This document shows positions 8,201 to 14,702 of a stretch of DNA of 36,226 bases, piece after piece. The DNA comes from Bacteroidota bacterium. Lineage in GTDB: Bacteria > Bacteroidota > Bacteroidia > Chitinophagales > Chitinophagaceae. Position numbers and translations under genes: made by a program. The DNA is taken from assembly GCA_023422565.1 (NCBI GenBank), contig JAFAGR010000014.1:1-36226 (forward strand). Reading direction: 5' to 3'. Under the pieces are notes generated by a model, which saw only the letters and a program-made list of their open reading frames with translations, ran no database searches and was not told the origin of the DNA. Numbering within the stretch: position 1 is the stretch's first letter; each line of letters opens with the position of its first letter.

Positions 8201-10051
8201 CCGGGTTCTAACCCGGGTGTAAGCCTGCAGTGGTTCAGTTCAACAAACAATGTTGATTTTGCACCTGTAGACGGCGCAACAAGCGCAACCCTTGTTACCG
8301 GGGTGCTTTCACAAACCACATATTATTACCTGCAGGTTTCCTGCTCAGGCAGCGGTTTGAGCGATGTAACTAATACTGTAACCATCGCGGTAAATGAAAT
8401 TCCTGCCACACCTTCAATTTCCGGATCAAACACTGTTTGCACTGGTAATACCACCACACTTACCTCAACTGCGGCACCTGCAGGAGGTACTTATGCATGG
8501 TACAACAATGGTAACCTGATGGTGGAAACCACTCAATCAGTAAATGTTGGCGCGGGCGTTTATACCGTAATGATCACCAGCGCTGAAGGATGTGCAAGCG
8601 ATATCTCTGCTTCCTTTGAAGTGAGCGAACTGGGTTCACCTTCCGCTCCTTTTGTTCAGGGCCCATCTAACGTGTGCAATTTCGTAGGCACGGGAGACCC
8701 TGTGGAGTTCACGGTATTCCCTGACCCTACGGTTACTTCTTATACGTGGACGGTTCCGGCTTATACCACTATCGTAGGTGGACAGGGCACGGGAACACTC
8801 ACCGTTACCTTCCAGAATGGTTTCATTGCAGCTCCGGGTAAGCAAATTCGTGTTACCGGTACCTCAGCCTGCGGTACTACGCCAATGACCATTAAATACC
8901 TGCACGCGCAGATTCCGACCACACCATCAGCCATCACCGGTCCAACGAATGTGTGCGACCTGATCGGTACGGCCACTACGGCTACCTACAGTGTGCCTTT
9001 GGTGGAATCGGCTACTGATTACGATTGGGTTCTTCCTGCGGGAGTAACTCTTGTAAACGATAACGGCAATAGCATTGATGTGAGCTTCACCAACGCCTTT
9101 GTGAACTCTAATATTTCTGTACGTGCGTCAAACACCTGCGGGGTAAGTAATGCAAGAAGCATTGCGGTTAAGCGCATTGCTCCACCATTGCTGGCGCTGA
9201 TCAGCGGCCCAACCAATGTGTGCCTGTACATGCCAACCGCCTCTAACCCTGCAGGCGTGGAAGCGGTGTACAGCGTGGCTTTAGCGGCGAATGTAACTAC
9301 GTACAACTGGACGGTTCCCACAGGAGCGACCATCACCGATCAAACCACTACGGCCACGCACAGCGTGATCACGGTGGCTTACAGCGGAGCATTTGCCGGA
9401 GGTTCAATAAGTGTGAGTGCATCCAACAATTGCGGTACCAGTGCGCCACGTACGCTTGCTCTCAGCCAATTGAACCCATCCACACCGAGCCCTATAGATG
9501 TGGTGAATACACAAAGCTGTCCTAACCGTGTAGTTACTTATTCACTCAGCGGCATGCCGGCCAACACTACCGATCTTGTTTGGACAGTACCTGTTGGAGG
9601 CACCATCCTCAGCGGCCAGGGCACGGCAAGCATTCAGGTTGAATACGCGGGCACGCCAATTGAAGGCACGGTATCGGTAACCGCCTCTAACGGTTGCGCA
9701 ACCAGCGGAACCCGCTCCGTAGCGGTAAAACTCGCGGGTTGTCCACCGGCGCCTAAGCAAGAGAAGAAACCGATGGTAACTACACCTGCAATCAGCGGTG
9801 TGGAAGTGGAAGTACTGGATGCGAACATCTTCCCGAACCCGTCGGTATCTGACTTCAGGTTGAAAGTGAAGAGCAGTGCAAAAGGCAATATACAGGTTAG
9901 GATCTTTGATGCTAACGGTGTTGCACACACGAAAATGATCGTAACACCCGGTGAAACGATCAGCTTTGGTAACCACCTGAAAGCAGGAACCTATTTTGTA
10001 GAGGTGATGCAGGGAGGAGAGAGGAAGGTTTCTAAGATTGTGAAATTGTAA
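5249..10051 (+). CDS. Giant modular secreted protein with T9SS type A sorting domain
   Basis: This 1600-residue paralogue of the gene at 208 is predicted to be exported by the T9SS. I chose the first of two adjacent ATGs (5249, 5252). The signal peptide has a hydrophobic run WPLMIFALLLSATVSWG and ends near residue 39. After an N-terminal beta module (40-255) come a He_PIG-like Ig domain (258-338), three Big_2-like modules sharing ATASSGLPITY-type cores (341-590), a YDG-type domain with NYDGSAAATLDL (591-680), a further Big_2-like module (680-762), a beta module shared with the paralogue (766-945), Ig-like modules (950-1120), four PKD-like repeats (1125-1505), and the sorting domain (1515-1600) with IFPNPS and GTYFVEV. 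Compared with its paralogue it has extra Big_2/YDG modules inserted after the He_PIG domain. It is probably a stalk-like surface adhesin. Its ligand is unknown. Confidence 0.92.
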   Translation: MMKVFTRQFQQLPKNTASAAKWPLMIFALLLSATVSWGQVSITATGSYTQDFNTLLTTGSATWTDNSTVASWYAQRSGSGATIVAGDGGSTTGALYSFGTGTNSDRALGSQGSGTVGNLAWGVQLQNNSSSTVTDIKVTYTMEQWRKSGVTVAQGLSFFYKISSSSITALNPNVNGTWTAVSSLNTNSPINTATAAALVGNNTANKVTVTNVAIPSLSLAPGEFIMLKWDDPDHSGADHALSIDDVTINWTVPAATPPVVTPDNIFTSVGATVNYQVQATNSPTSYGLVGALPAGLSFSSLTGIISGTPTASETQTVSVTATNGGGTSDPADITIQVDPGNQTITFDPLADVTYGDADFSLSATASSGLPITYFSSNPFVAQISGNTVTIVGAGSTTITATQEGDANYNAAPDVPQTLTVNKAAQTVTFGPLADKSTADADFALTATASSGLPVSYSSSDLGVATIIAPNTLHIVGAGNTTITASQAGDDNYLPATSVDQNQFISNASLQNQTITFPAIPNAVYGDAPVALNATASSGLTVTYSSDDPNVATVSGSSLVVTGVGTANITASQAGNGTYNPAPDEIQTFTVTTKELTVSGVVANDKNYDGSAAATLDLTGAALVGVVGADDVSFSTTGASFVSADAGTGISVNANLTLSGADAYKYTLAQPAVTADIFPATQVITFNPLPAANTNTAPIDLNTYASVNSPLALSYFSSDDNVASVSGNILTINGPGTALITATQSGDANYAAATPVDQSITVTLAPSVVTWNFGTMAAAPFPSAGLPVNHLDVSAIQQGNNANSSQTSNQITTVSSSASAGFSGDYNIGTTADDGPFNPMVSAYFEFTLTPDAGYTITLNDLNTASRSTGTGPEMLAVRTSADGFVNNIATSDPSNNSTYTLRDFSFAPVTSGTPLTVRIYGYDGVGNVTSTSANNWRLDDLTIEVLVEAQAQCTGTPEAGSISAVNDEFCGSGITDITATGFTDPGSNPGVSLQWFSSTNNVDFAPVDGATSATLVTGVLSQTTYYYLQVSCSGSGLSDVTNTVTIAVNEIPATPSISGSNTVCTGNTTTLTSTAAPAGGTYAWYNNGNLMVETTQSVNVGAGVYTVMITSAEGCASDISASFEVSELGSPSAPFVQGPSNVCNFVGTGDPVEFTVFPDPTVTSYTWTVPAYTTIVGGQGTGTLTVTFQNGFIAAPGKQIRVTGTSACGTTPMTIKYLHAQIPTTPSAITGPTNVCDLIGTATTATYSVPLVESATDYDWVLPAGVTLVNDNGNSIDVSFTNAFVNSNISVRASNTCGVSNARSIAVKRIAPPLLALISGPTNVCLYMPTASNPAGVEAVYSVALAANVTTYNWTVPTGATITDQTTTATHSVITVAYSGAFAGGSISVSASNNCGTSAPRTLALSQLNPSTPSPIDVVNTQSCPNRVVTYSLSGMPANTTDLVWTVPVGGTILSGQGTASIQVEYAGTPIEGTVSVTASNGCATSGTRSVAVKLAGCPPAPKQEKKPMVTTPAISGVEVEVLDANIFPNPSVSDFRLKVKSSAKGNIQVRIFDANGVAHTKMIVTPGETISFGNHLKAGTYFVEVMQGGERKVSKIVKL

Positions 10052-10060
10052 TCTGTTGGG

Positions 10061-10078
10061 GAGGCCATGCATGGCCTC
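10061..10078. repeat. Perfect 18-bp palindrome with ATGCAT centre
   Basis: gaggccatgcatggcctc is perfectly self-complementary and lies 10 bp after the stop codon. Its ATGCAT core is shared with the palindromes at 3945 and 4165. It precedes a standard terminator and may be an interspersed palindrome or an additional transcript-end hairpin. Confidence 0.7.
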
Positions 10079-10097
10079 TTCACAATAAATATGACGA

Positions 10098-10129
10098 AGC
10101 CCACGAATTTATTTTCGTGGGCTTTTTTT
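10098..10129 (+). terminator. Rho-independent terminator after the second T9SS gene
   Basis: A perfect 10-bp stem (agcccacgaa with ttcgtgggct) has a 6-nt loop and is followed by a T run. It lies 46 bp after the stop. Confidence 0.9.
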
Positions 10130-10552
10130 ATATGAATTCTTCATAAAGGTTATAAAGAATCAACACGGAGGCTGCTACGAAAAAATTCGCGACCCTTCCC
10201 AGTATTCCAAACTTCGCCCCCCGATGCCCCACAATAACCACATAAGGCTTCAACAGGCTGATTTGAGGCTAAACCACTGTTGCTAAAATGCCAGCTGAAC
10301 CCCTTCGAAAAAGCTGATTTCTCCCTTTTCTATAACCCGATATGGGAAGAAATCAAATGAAAAAGGTAGAACCGGCCATTAAGAAATTACCGGTTAAAGA
10401 ACAGAATCCTTTGAAAACTCCGGGCCATGGGGTTATTATGGAGCATCGAATAGTAAAATTGGTTATTCCGGGGATGATTCACTAAATTACTTCTCCTTAC
10501 CGAAACACCATATTATTAGCAATTCTATTCTTGTTCATTTAAAAGTACCTGG
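10130..10552. other. Spacer without a supported gene
   Basis: I find no clear gene, array or promoter in these 420 bp. Two short open frames exist (46 codons on the minus strand at 10128-10268 and 47 codons on the plus strand at 10342-10485), but neither has a recognisable product or convincing start context. Confidence 0.5.
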
Positions 10553-10963
10553 ATGAAACATATCTTCTTATTCCTGTTTCTCTTCGCAACAATTTCTGTG
10601 CAGGCGCAAACAAAAGTTGAAAACCAACTTCTTGGTTGCTGGGGTGTTAAGGAATTATCCTCCGCTGACGGCAAGGAAATATCTATAACAGATTTGAATG
10701 GTCCCGGAAGTTTTTTCATCTGCTTCGGGGAAAATGGTAAGGTTACTTCTACAGCAGAAGACGGGGGTAATACAAGGGAATTGGGTACCGGGAGGTTCGA
10801 GGTATTGGCAGACGGAAAAACTTTACGACAGATTGATGAAGCCACGCCGGATCAGCAAGGCGAACAAATAACTGATATGACAATAGTGAAGCTGGATGCA
10901 AATGAAATGGAACTACATGGGGATGGTATCATTATGAAATGTATAAGGCGGGAAGAAAAGTAG
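10553..10963 (+). CDS. Small secreted lipocalin-like protein
   Basis: The 136-residue product has a clear signal peptide (MKHIFLFLFLFATISVQAQ, cut after about residue 19). The mature part begins with ENQLLGCWGV, the usual opening of small Bacteroidota lipocalin-like proteins, and continues with alternating short strands rich in G and charged residues. The pattern of one Trp near the start and a predicted single antiparallel barrel supports this fold, but no ligand or enzyme role can be given. Two cysteines occur in the mature part besides the first (ICFG and KCIRR). It is monocistronic. It ends with TAG, and that stop overlaps an AGTTTGT heptamer word. Confidence 0.65.
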   Translation: MKHIFLFLFLFATISVQAQTKVENQLLGCWGVKELSSADGKEISITDLNGPGSFFICFGENGKVTSTAEDGGNTRELGTGRFEVLADGKTLRQIDEATPDQQGEQITDMTIVKLDANEMELHGDGIIMKCIRREEK

Positions 10964-11301
10964 TTTGTATGTTGTTAAAGAAATTAAAGTGCTCAATCAT
11001 GGTAGATGCGGTAATTGATGGTAGTTGTTGGATTGGGTTTGTTTCGTAAGCCCGACGCTTGTGACCAACCAACTCCGCCCATGACGCTCCGGTCCGGGCG
11101 ACTCCCGCATATCTCAAAACGCACAATCCATGCAAACTCCCATATCTCATCCATTAGGATATTAAGTAATGCTTAACAGTGTTTCCGCGGCTAAAAAACC
11201 TGTATGGAGTAAATTTGTAGCCGTTTGCAGGGGAGTGGGAAAAACCGTGGTTGAACAATAGATATCCAATATTTTCGTCTTAAGCTTTAAAATCAATATT
11301 T
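10964..11301. other. Spacer between the lipocalin-like and transpeptidase genes
   Basis: No gene is supported. The start carries one or two heptamer-like words (agtttgt, atgttgt). A GC-rich stretch (11051-11105) contains scattered complementary words. A 14-16 bp direct repeat, actcccgcatatctca and actcccatatctca, lies at 11101-11116 and 11136-11149. A -7 box is present near 11210. Confidence 0.5.
11210..11217 (+). promoter_or_regulatory. -7 box of the L,D-transpeptidase gene
   Basis: TAAATTTG matches TAnnTTTG. The -33 element is not clear. The predicted leader is about 80 nt. Confidence 0.45.
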
Positions 11302-12048
11302 ATGACTCAAGGAACCGCCAAAAAGGGCTCTGTATTTTTCCTTATCCTTTTCGCTTCCCTCTTACATTTGCCCTTCGCGTTTTCTACAACCTCAAAACAA
11401 AAAGATTTCGTGGCTGAGCCGGTTGTAACTGCGCCCATTGTAACTGTTGCCAATACCATGAGTGCAATGTATGATAAGCTCGGGCTTGCATCAAAAGGAC
11501 TGAGCCAGGATGCGTATGATTATGCAGTAAAAGGTTTTCAGCGTTTAAAGGAAACGGGTAAAATAAAGAAGGATGAGGTGCTTACCATCGTTGACTTCTC
11601 GCTTCCTTCAAATGAAAAGCGGCTTTTTGTAATTGATGTGGAAGAAGAGAAGGTTTTATTTAATACCTATGTGGCGCATGGCCGTGGTTCGGGCGAGAAG
11701 ATGGCTCAGCGTTTTTCGAATATTCCCGAAAGTTTTCAAAGCAGCCTCGGGTTTTACTCCACCAGTTCAACCTACCAGGGAAAACATGGATACTCCTTAA
11801 GGTTGTCGGGATTGGAGCCGGGCTTTAACAATTTAGCTGAAGAAAGAGCGATCGTTATCCATTCCGCGGATTATGTGAGCGAGGGCTTTATTCGCACCAA
11901 GGGCTATCTTGGCCGCAGCTGGGGTTGTCCCGCGCTGCCTGAAAAGCTTAACAAGCCGATCATTGACGAAATAAAAAACGGGTCCTGCCTTTTTATCTAC
12001 AGTCCGAACGAGAGTTACTTAAAGAAATCTAAATTATTGAACGCGTAA
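11302..12048 (+). CDS. Murein L,D-transpeptidase-like protein (YkuD_2 family)
   Basis: The 248-residue protein has an N-terminal signal segment (hydrophobic run VFFLILFASLLHLPFAFS) and so acts in the periplasm. The catalytic region carries VIHSADYVSEGF with H187 and SWGCPALP with the nucleophile C209, matching the H-x(n)-S-x-G-C plan of L,D-transpeptidases. Conserved GRGSGEKMAQRFSNIPES and SSLGFYST segments are typical of the YkuD_2 branch common in Bacteroidota. The family makes or edits 3-3 peptide crosslinks at meso-diaminopimelate in peptidoglycan. It lies upstream of dapA, which makes the precursor of that residue, with a 262-bp gap and hairpins between, so a shared transcript is uncertain. 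Substrate specificity is inferred from the family. Confidence 0.85.
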   Translation: MTQGTAKKGSVFFLILFASLLHLPFAFSTTSKQKDFVAEPVVTAPIVTVANTMSAMYDKLGLASKGLSQDAYDYAVKGFQRLKETGKIKKDEVLTIVDFSLPSNEKRLFVIDVEEEKVLFNTYVAHGRGSGEKMAQRFSNIPESFQSSLGFYSTSSTYQGKHGYSLRLSGLEPGFNNLAEERAIVIHSADYVSEGFIRTKGYLGRSWGCPALPEKLNKPIIDEIKNGSCLFIYSPNESYLKKSKLLNA

Positions 12049-12183
12049 TTCCGAACCCCGGTCTTACGGAATAAGGTTTTCTTACCCTTATATAATTGAC
12101 GGCAGGCTTTTGGTCTGCCGTTCATTTTTTCCACATGTGGCATTCTCTTTCGGGCCGGAGTTTGCCCTGTGCCGAGACGAAGC

Positions 12184-12240
12184 TCTGTTTGTTTTAAACA
12201 GACCGCAGCGTCTGTTCCCGGTGCCGACCAAAGCGTCGGC
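12184..12240. other. Hairpin pair upstream of dapA
   Basis: Two stem-loops follow one another: tctgttt/aaacaga around GTTTT (12184-12202), and gccgac/gtcggc around CAAAGC (12223-12240). Weaker flanking complementarity (agacg near 12174, cgtct near 12209) could enclose the first. They may be transcript-end structures of the previous gene, or a degenerate palindromic repeat. I do not recognise a riboswitch. Confidence 0.5.
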
Positions 12241-12257
12241 ATTCGCTTCGCAGCCTG

Positions 12258-12285
12258 ATCACCAAATCACCGAATCATCAAATCA
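12258..12285. repeat. Octamer array, ATCACCAA family
   Basis: The word ATCA recurs at exactly 8-bp steps (12258, 12266, 12274, 12282) with the rest of the unit close to CCAA or CCGA. It lies immediately upstream of the dapA promoter and start. Its period is 8, unlike the heptamer arrays. Confidence 0.7.
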
Positions 12286-12288
12286 ACT

Positions 12289-12296
12289 TACCTTTA
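12289..12296 (+). promoter_or_regulatory. Possible -7 box of dapA
   Basis: TACCTTTA differs from TAnnTTTG at the last base only. It lies 14 bp before the ATG, so transcripts would have an almost absent leader. The upstream half would lie inside the octamer array. Confidence 0.35.
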
Positions 12297-12310
12297 TCAA
12301 AACGGAAATA

Positions 12311-13186
12311 ATGCTCAGGGAACAATTAAGAGGAACGGGAGTAGCGATAATAACGCCATTTAGCAAAGACGGATCGGTAGATTTTAAGGCATTGGAAAAT
12401 TTGATCGATTTGATCATTAAAGGCGGGGTGGAGTATATTGTCACCCTCGGCACCACGGGGGAAACACCTGTGTTATCTTCAGAGGAGAAAAAAGAAATAA
12501 TTGGCGTTACAATGAGCCGCGTGGCAGGCCGGATTCCCGTAGTAATTGGTATGGGCGGAAATAACACGGCTGAACTGGTGAAGGAACTGGAAACATACCC
12601 GTTAGATAAGGCAGTGGCGGTTCTGAGTGCGAGCCCTTATTATAATAAGCCGTCTCAAAAAGGGATAATTGAACATTACAAAAAGGTGGCTGAAGCCTCT
12701 CCAAAACCGGTTATTCTGTATAATGTGCCGGCGAGAACCGGCAGAAATATGACTGCTTCCACCACTTTAACGCTGGCAAATGTTAAAAATATTGCGGGCA
12801 TAAAAGAGGCCAGTGGAGACATGGTGCAATGCATGGAAATCCTTCGTGACAGGCCGGATGATTTTCTCGTAGTGAGCGGCGATGACGCGCTGGCACTGCC
12901 CCAGCTTGCCTGCGGGATGGATGGGGTGATATCCGTAGCGGCCAATGTGTATCCGAAAGAGTTTTCGGAAATGGTTAGAGCCAGCTTACAAAACGACTTC
13001 AAATTGGCGAAGAAAATTAACGATTCGCTGATTTCAGCATACAATTTGATGTTCGCGGAAAACAATCCTGCGGGGGCAAAGGCCTTCCTGGCAGAAATGA
13101 AACACATTCACAATGTACTTCGTTTGCCCGGTGTGCCGGTTGAAACCGCCCTGCAGGCATCTATTCACCAATTTGTGCATAAATGA
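12311..13186 (+). CDS. dapA: 4-hydroxy-tetrahydrodipicolinate synthase
   Basis: DapA condenses pyruvate with aspartate-4-semialdehyde, the first committed step toward diaminopimelate and lysine, in the cytoplasm. The ATG at 12311 gives 291 residues, the normal family length; the frame stays open upstream to 12110 but that part has no similarity to the family. Catalytic features are present: T48-T49 in GTTGE, Y137 in LYNVPARTGRN, and the Schiff-base lysine K165 in GIKEASGDM. The sequence also keeps the GDDAL and GVISVAANV strands of the TIM barrel. The stop codon overlaps the start of the next gene (ATGA), which suggests translational coupling. dapD and dapB are elsewhere in the same window. 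Confidence 0.97.
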   Translation: MLREQLRGTGVAIITPFSKDGSVDFKALENLIDLIIKGGVEYIVTLGTTGETPVLSSEEKKEIIGVTMSRVAGRIPVVIGMGGNNTAELVKELETYPLDKAVAVLSASPYYNKPSQKGIIEHYKKVAEASPKPVILYNVPARTGRNMTASTTLTLANVKNIAGIKEASGDMVQCMEILRDRPDDFLVVSGDDALALPQLACGMDGVISVAANVYPKEFSEMVRASLQNDFKLAKKINDSLISAYNLMFAENNPAGAKAFLAEMKHIHNVLRLPGVPVETALQASIHQFVHK

Positions 13187-14028
13187 AATTCAACTTCCGG
13201 CTTCTAACCATACTCACAATCATTACGAGTGTCATCACCCTGCTGGCCTTTACTCAGTCGCCTTCAGTTGTGAACAAAGCCGGAACCAACAACCAGGATA
13301 CCTCTTCTCCCGTAAACGTTCTCCGTATTGAATCTCCTAACGTTCACCCCGGCAAACAGGTCTTTTCCTTCTTCGATTCTTCGGTGAATTACCGCGTTTA
13401 TCTTCCGGAAGAGTATTCGTCTACCCGGCACCGTTACCCTGTATTGTATCTTTTAAATGGCCCGGTCTTTTCTCCTGATTCAGTCACTCACGAGGACTGG
13501 ATGGTGGATGAATTGCTGGATAGTCTCGGAAACCTGGGGAGACAGAAAACTATTGTGATTGGCTTTACAGACATCAAGGTTGGGCCTGATCAGTATGACT
13601 CCCTCTGCCGTTTTCTGGCCACTTCCGTAAAGCCTTTTATTGATGAAAATTACCGCACTCAGCCGTTGAATTCCGTTATTGCAGGAACCGGCCATTATGC
13701 AGATGCCGCCTTGTTAACCTCACTTCTTTTTAAACAACAGTTTCCTAAGGCCGGCGTGTTTAGTCCTACGGATTCGGTGAATGCATTAGTTAAGTCCTTC
13801 GGAATAAACGGAGCAGGGTACTCGGGGAGGGTGTTCATTTACAAGAACGGTTCAAAGCCTGCAGGAACCTTGGCAGACAATCTCGCGGCAAACTCTTCCG
13901 CTCTTTTGTATACGCGCGATAAACAACATGCAAAGCGTGCCGTAACTCCTTTCGGCGGCTGGTTTACGGAATTTTATGGATGGATGATGGGGAATGGGTT
14001 TAATTATATAATCAATACGAAAAACTAG
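13183..14028 (+). CDS. Secreted esterase-fold protein, catalytic residues apparently lost
   Basis: The 281-residue protein starts within the dapA stop (ATGA overlap). An N-terminal hydrophobic segment (LLTILTIITSVITLLAF) acts as a signal peptide or anchor. The body resembles the alpha/beta-hydrolase family of esterase D-like proteins: NYRVYLPEEYSSTRHRYPVLYLLNG, then an acidic lid segment, IVIGFTD, and VKPFIDENYRT. Where the family has the nucleophile elbow (AGSSMGG), this protein has IAGTGHYAD, with glycine where the serine should be. Near the C-terminus the usual histidine motif (GGHxW) reads FGGWFTEFYGWM. Two of three catalytic residues therefore seem missing, suggesting a binding protein or pseudoenzyme. 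Its link to dapA is unexplained. Its TAG stop is the first unit of a heptamer array. Confidence 0.7.
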   Translation: MKFNFRLLTILTIITSVITLLAFTQSPSVVNKAGTNNQDTSSPVNVLRIESPNVHPGKQVFSFFDSSVNYRVYLPEEYSSTRHRYPVLYLLNGPVFSPDSVTHEDWMVDELLDSLGNLGRQKTIVIGFTDIKVGPDQYDSLCRFLATSVKPFIDENYRTQPLNSVIAGTGHYADAALLTSLLFKQQFPKAGVFSPTDSVNALVKSFGINGAGYSGRVFIYKNGSKPAGTLADNLAANSSALLYTRDKQHAKRAVTPFGGWFTEFYGWMMGNGFNYIINTKN

Positions 14029-14054
14029 TTCCTGGTTTTTGGTTCCTGGTTCCT
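14027..14054. repeat. Left heptamer array of the four-helix-bundle cassette
   Basis: Four in-register units (AGTTCCT, GGTTTTT, GGTTCCT, GGTTCCT) begin inside the TAG stop codon of the preceding gene. A decayed extension with the same words continues to 14070. The stretch 14042-14070 is reverse complementary to 14615-14649. Confidence 0.85.
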
Positions 14055-14100
14055 TAGTACCTGGCTTCTGAATTCCTCTCCCTGAACTTTTCTAACCCTT

Positions 14101-14122
14101 TTGTGCCTAAATAAGGGCACAA
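14101..14122 (+). other. Stem-loop in the leader of the four-helix-bundle gene
   Basis: ttgtgcc (14101-14107) and ggcacaa (14116-14122) form a perfect 7-bp stem with an 8-nt loop, 43 bp before the ATG and nested inside the larger inverted arrays. Confidence 0.6.
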
Positions 14123-14165
14123 CAAATTTAATTCGCGGAAAGTTTACCATTTTACGAAAAAATAA

Positions 14166-14543
14166 ATGGGAACCTTTAAAGATCTATCGGTGTTTCAGAA
14201 AGCTTACCAGTTAGCATTAGACATTTATTTCCTCACGAAGACTTTTCCCGAGGAAGAAAAATTCGGGATCATCAGCCAGATACGTAGATCGTCCAGATCA
14301 GTTTGTTCAAATTTTGTCGAAGCTTATCGTCGGAGAAATTATACAAAGCATTTTGTTTCAAAATTGTCAGATTGTTTAAGTGAGAATAGCGAAACCGGTC
14401 TATGGCTGGATTTTTCCAAAGACATGGAACTGCTGAAGTATGACCAACATAGAGATTTTAAAACGCGAAACGAGGAGATTGGCAGGTTTTTGAATTTTAT
14501 GATCAATAATCCGGAGAGATTCATATGGAAAGAAAAAAAATAA
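14166..14543 (+). CDS. Four-helix-bundle protein (23S rRNA intervening-sequence, S23/IVP family)
   Basis: The 125-residue protein is entirely helical in character, with the family core QIRRSSRSVCSNFVEAYRRR (about 39-58) followed by HFVSKLSD and an SENSETGLWLDF helix. It opens with FKDLSVFQKAYQLALDIY, the standard first helix of the family. Relatives are encoded within intervening sequences of 23S rRNA in Leptospira and Coxiella and occur as free genes in many Bacteroidota; the Avd protein of diversity-generating retroelements has the same fold. The biochemical role is not settled, and nucleic-acid binding is suspected from the basic helix. Here it is not in rRNA and no reverse transcriptase is near. 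Inverted heptamer arrays flank it and fill the whole space between the neighbouring stop codons. Confidence 0.88.
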   Translation: MGTFKDLSVFQKAYQLALDIYFLTKTFPEEEKFGIISQIRRSSRSVCSNFVEAYRRRNYTKHFVSKLSDCLSENSETGLWLDFSKDMELLKYDQHRDFKTRNEEIGRFLNFMINNPERFIWKEKK

Positions 14544-14610
14544 ATAGGGTAACATGGGTTTCCGGTAAACACTGTAAATTAAAACCAGGGTGTCTATTTT
14601 GATTTTGTAA

Positions 14611-14694
14611 TAACCAGAAACCAGGAACTAGAAACCAGGAACCAGGAACTTGCTTGTAATAACTAGAAACAAGGAACTAGGAATTAGAAACTAG
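14611..14694. repeat. Right heptamer array of the four-helix-bundle cassette
   Basis: Twelve consecutive 7-bp units keep perfect register across 84 bp. The consensus is [AG]AACCAG in the first half and [AG]AACTAG in the second, with one diverged unit at 14653-14659. The array ends eight bases short of the rnz stop codon, and one or two decayed units continue to it. It is the reverse complement family of 14027-14054. Confidence 0.88.
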
Positions 14695-14702
14695 AAACTC
14701 TA

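Noticed and set aside
10128..10268. Minus-strand open frame of 46 codons (contains VIVGHRGAKFGILGR)
   Set aside because: No ATG start, overlaps the terminator of the preceding gene at its 3' end, and no recognisable family. It could be a relic but cannot be supported.
10342..10485. Plus-strand open frame of 47 codons starting MGRNQMKKVEP
   Set aside because: It has an ATG and a basic start, but no ribosome-binding context, promoter or family. At this length an open frame by chance is likely.
12110..12310. N-terminal extension of DapA (67 codons)
   Set aside because: It covers the hairpins, the octamer array and the promoter-like box, and the ATG at 12311 matches the family start.
12049..12310. 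Lysine riboswitch upstream of dapA
   Set aside because: The two hairpins are short and simple, and the spacing and conserved core of the lysine riboswitch are not seen.
14027..14702. Diversity-generating retroelement, because the four-helix-bundle gene shares the Avd fold
   Set aside because: No reverse transcriptase, template repeat or variable repeat is visible nearby. The S23/IVP reading fits better.
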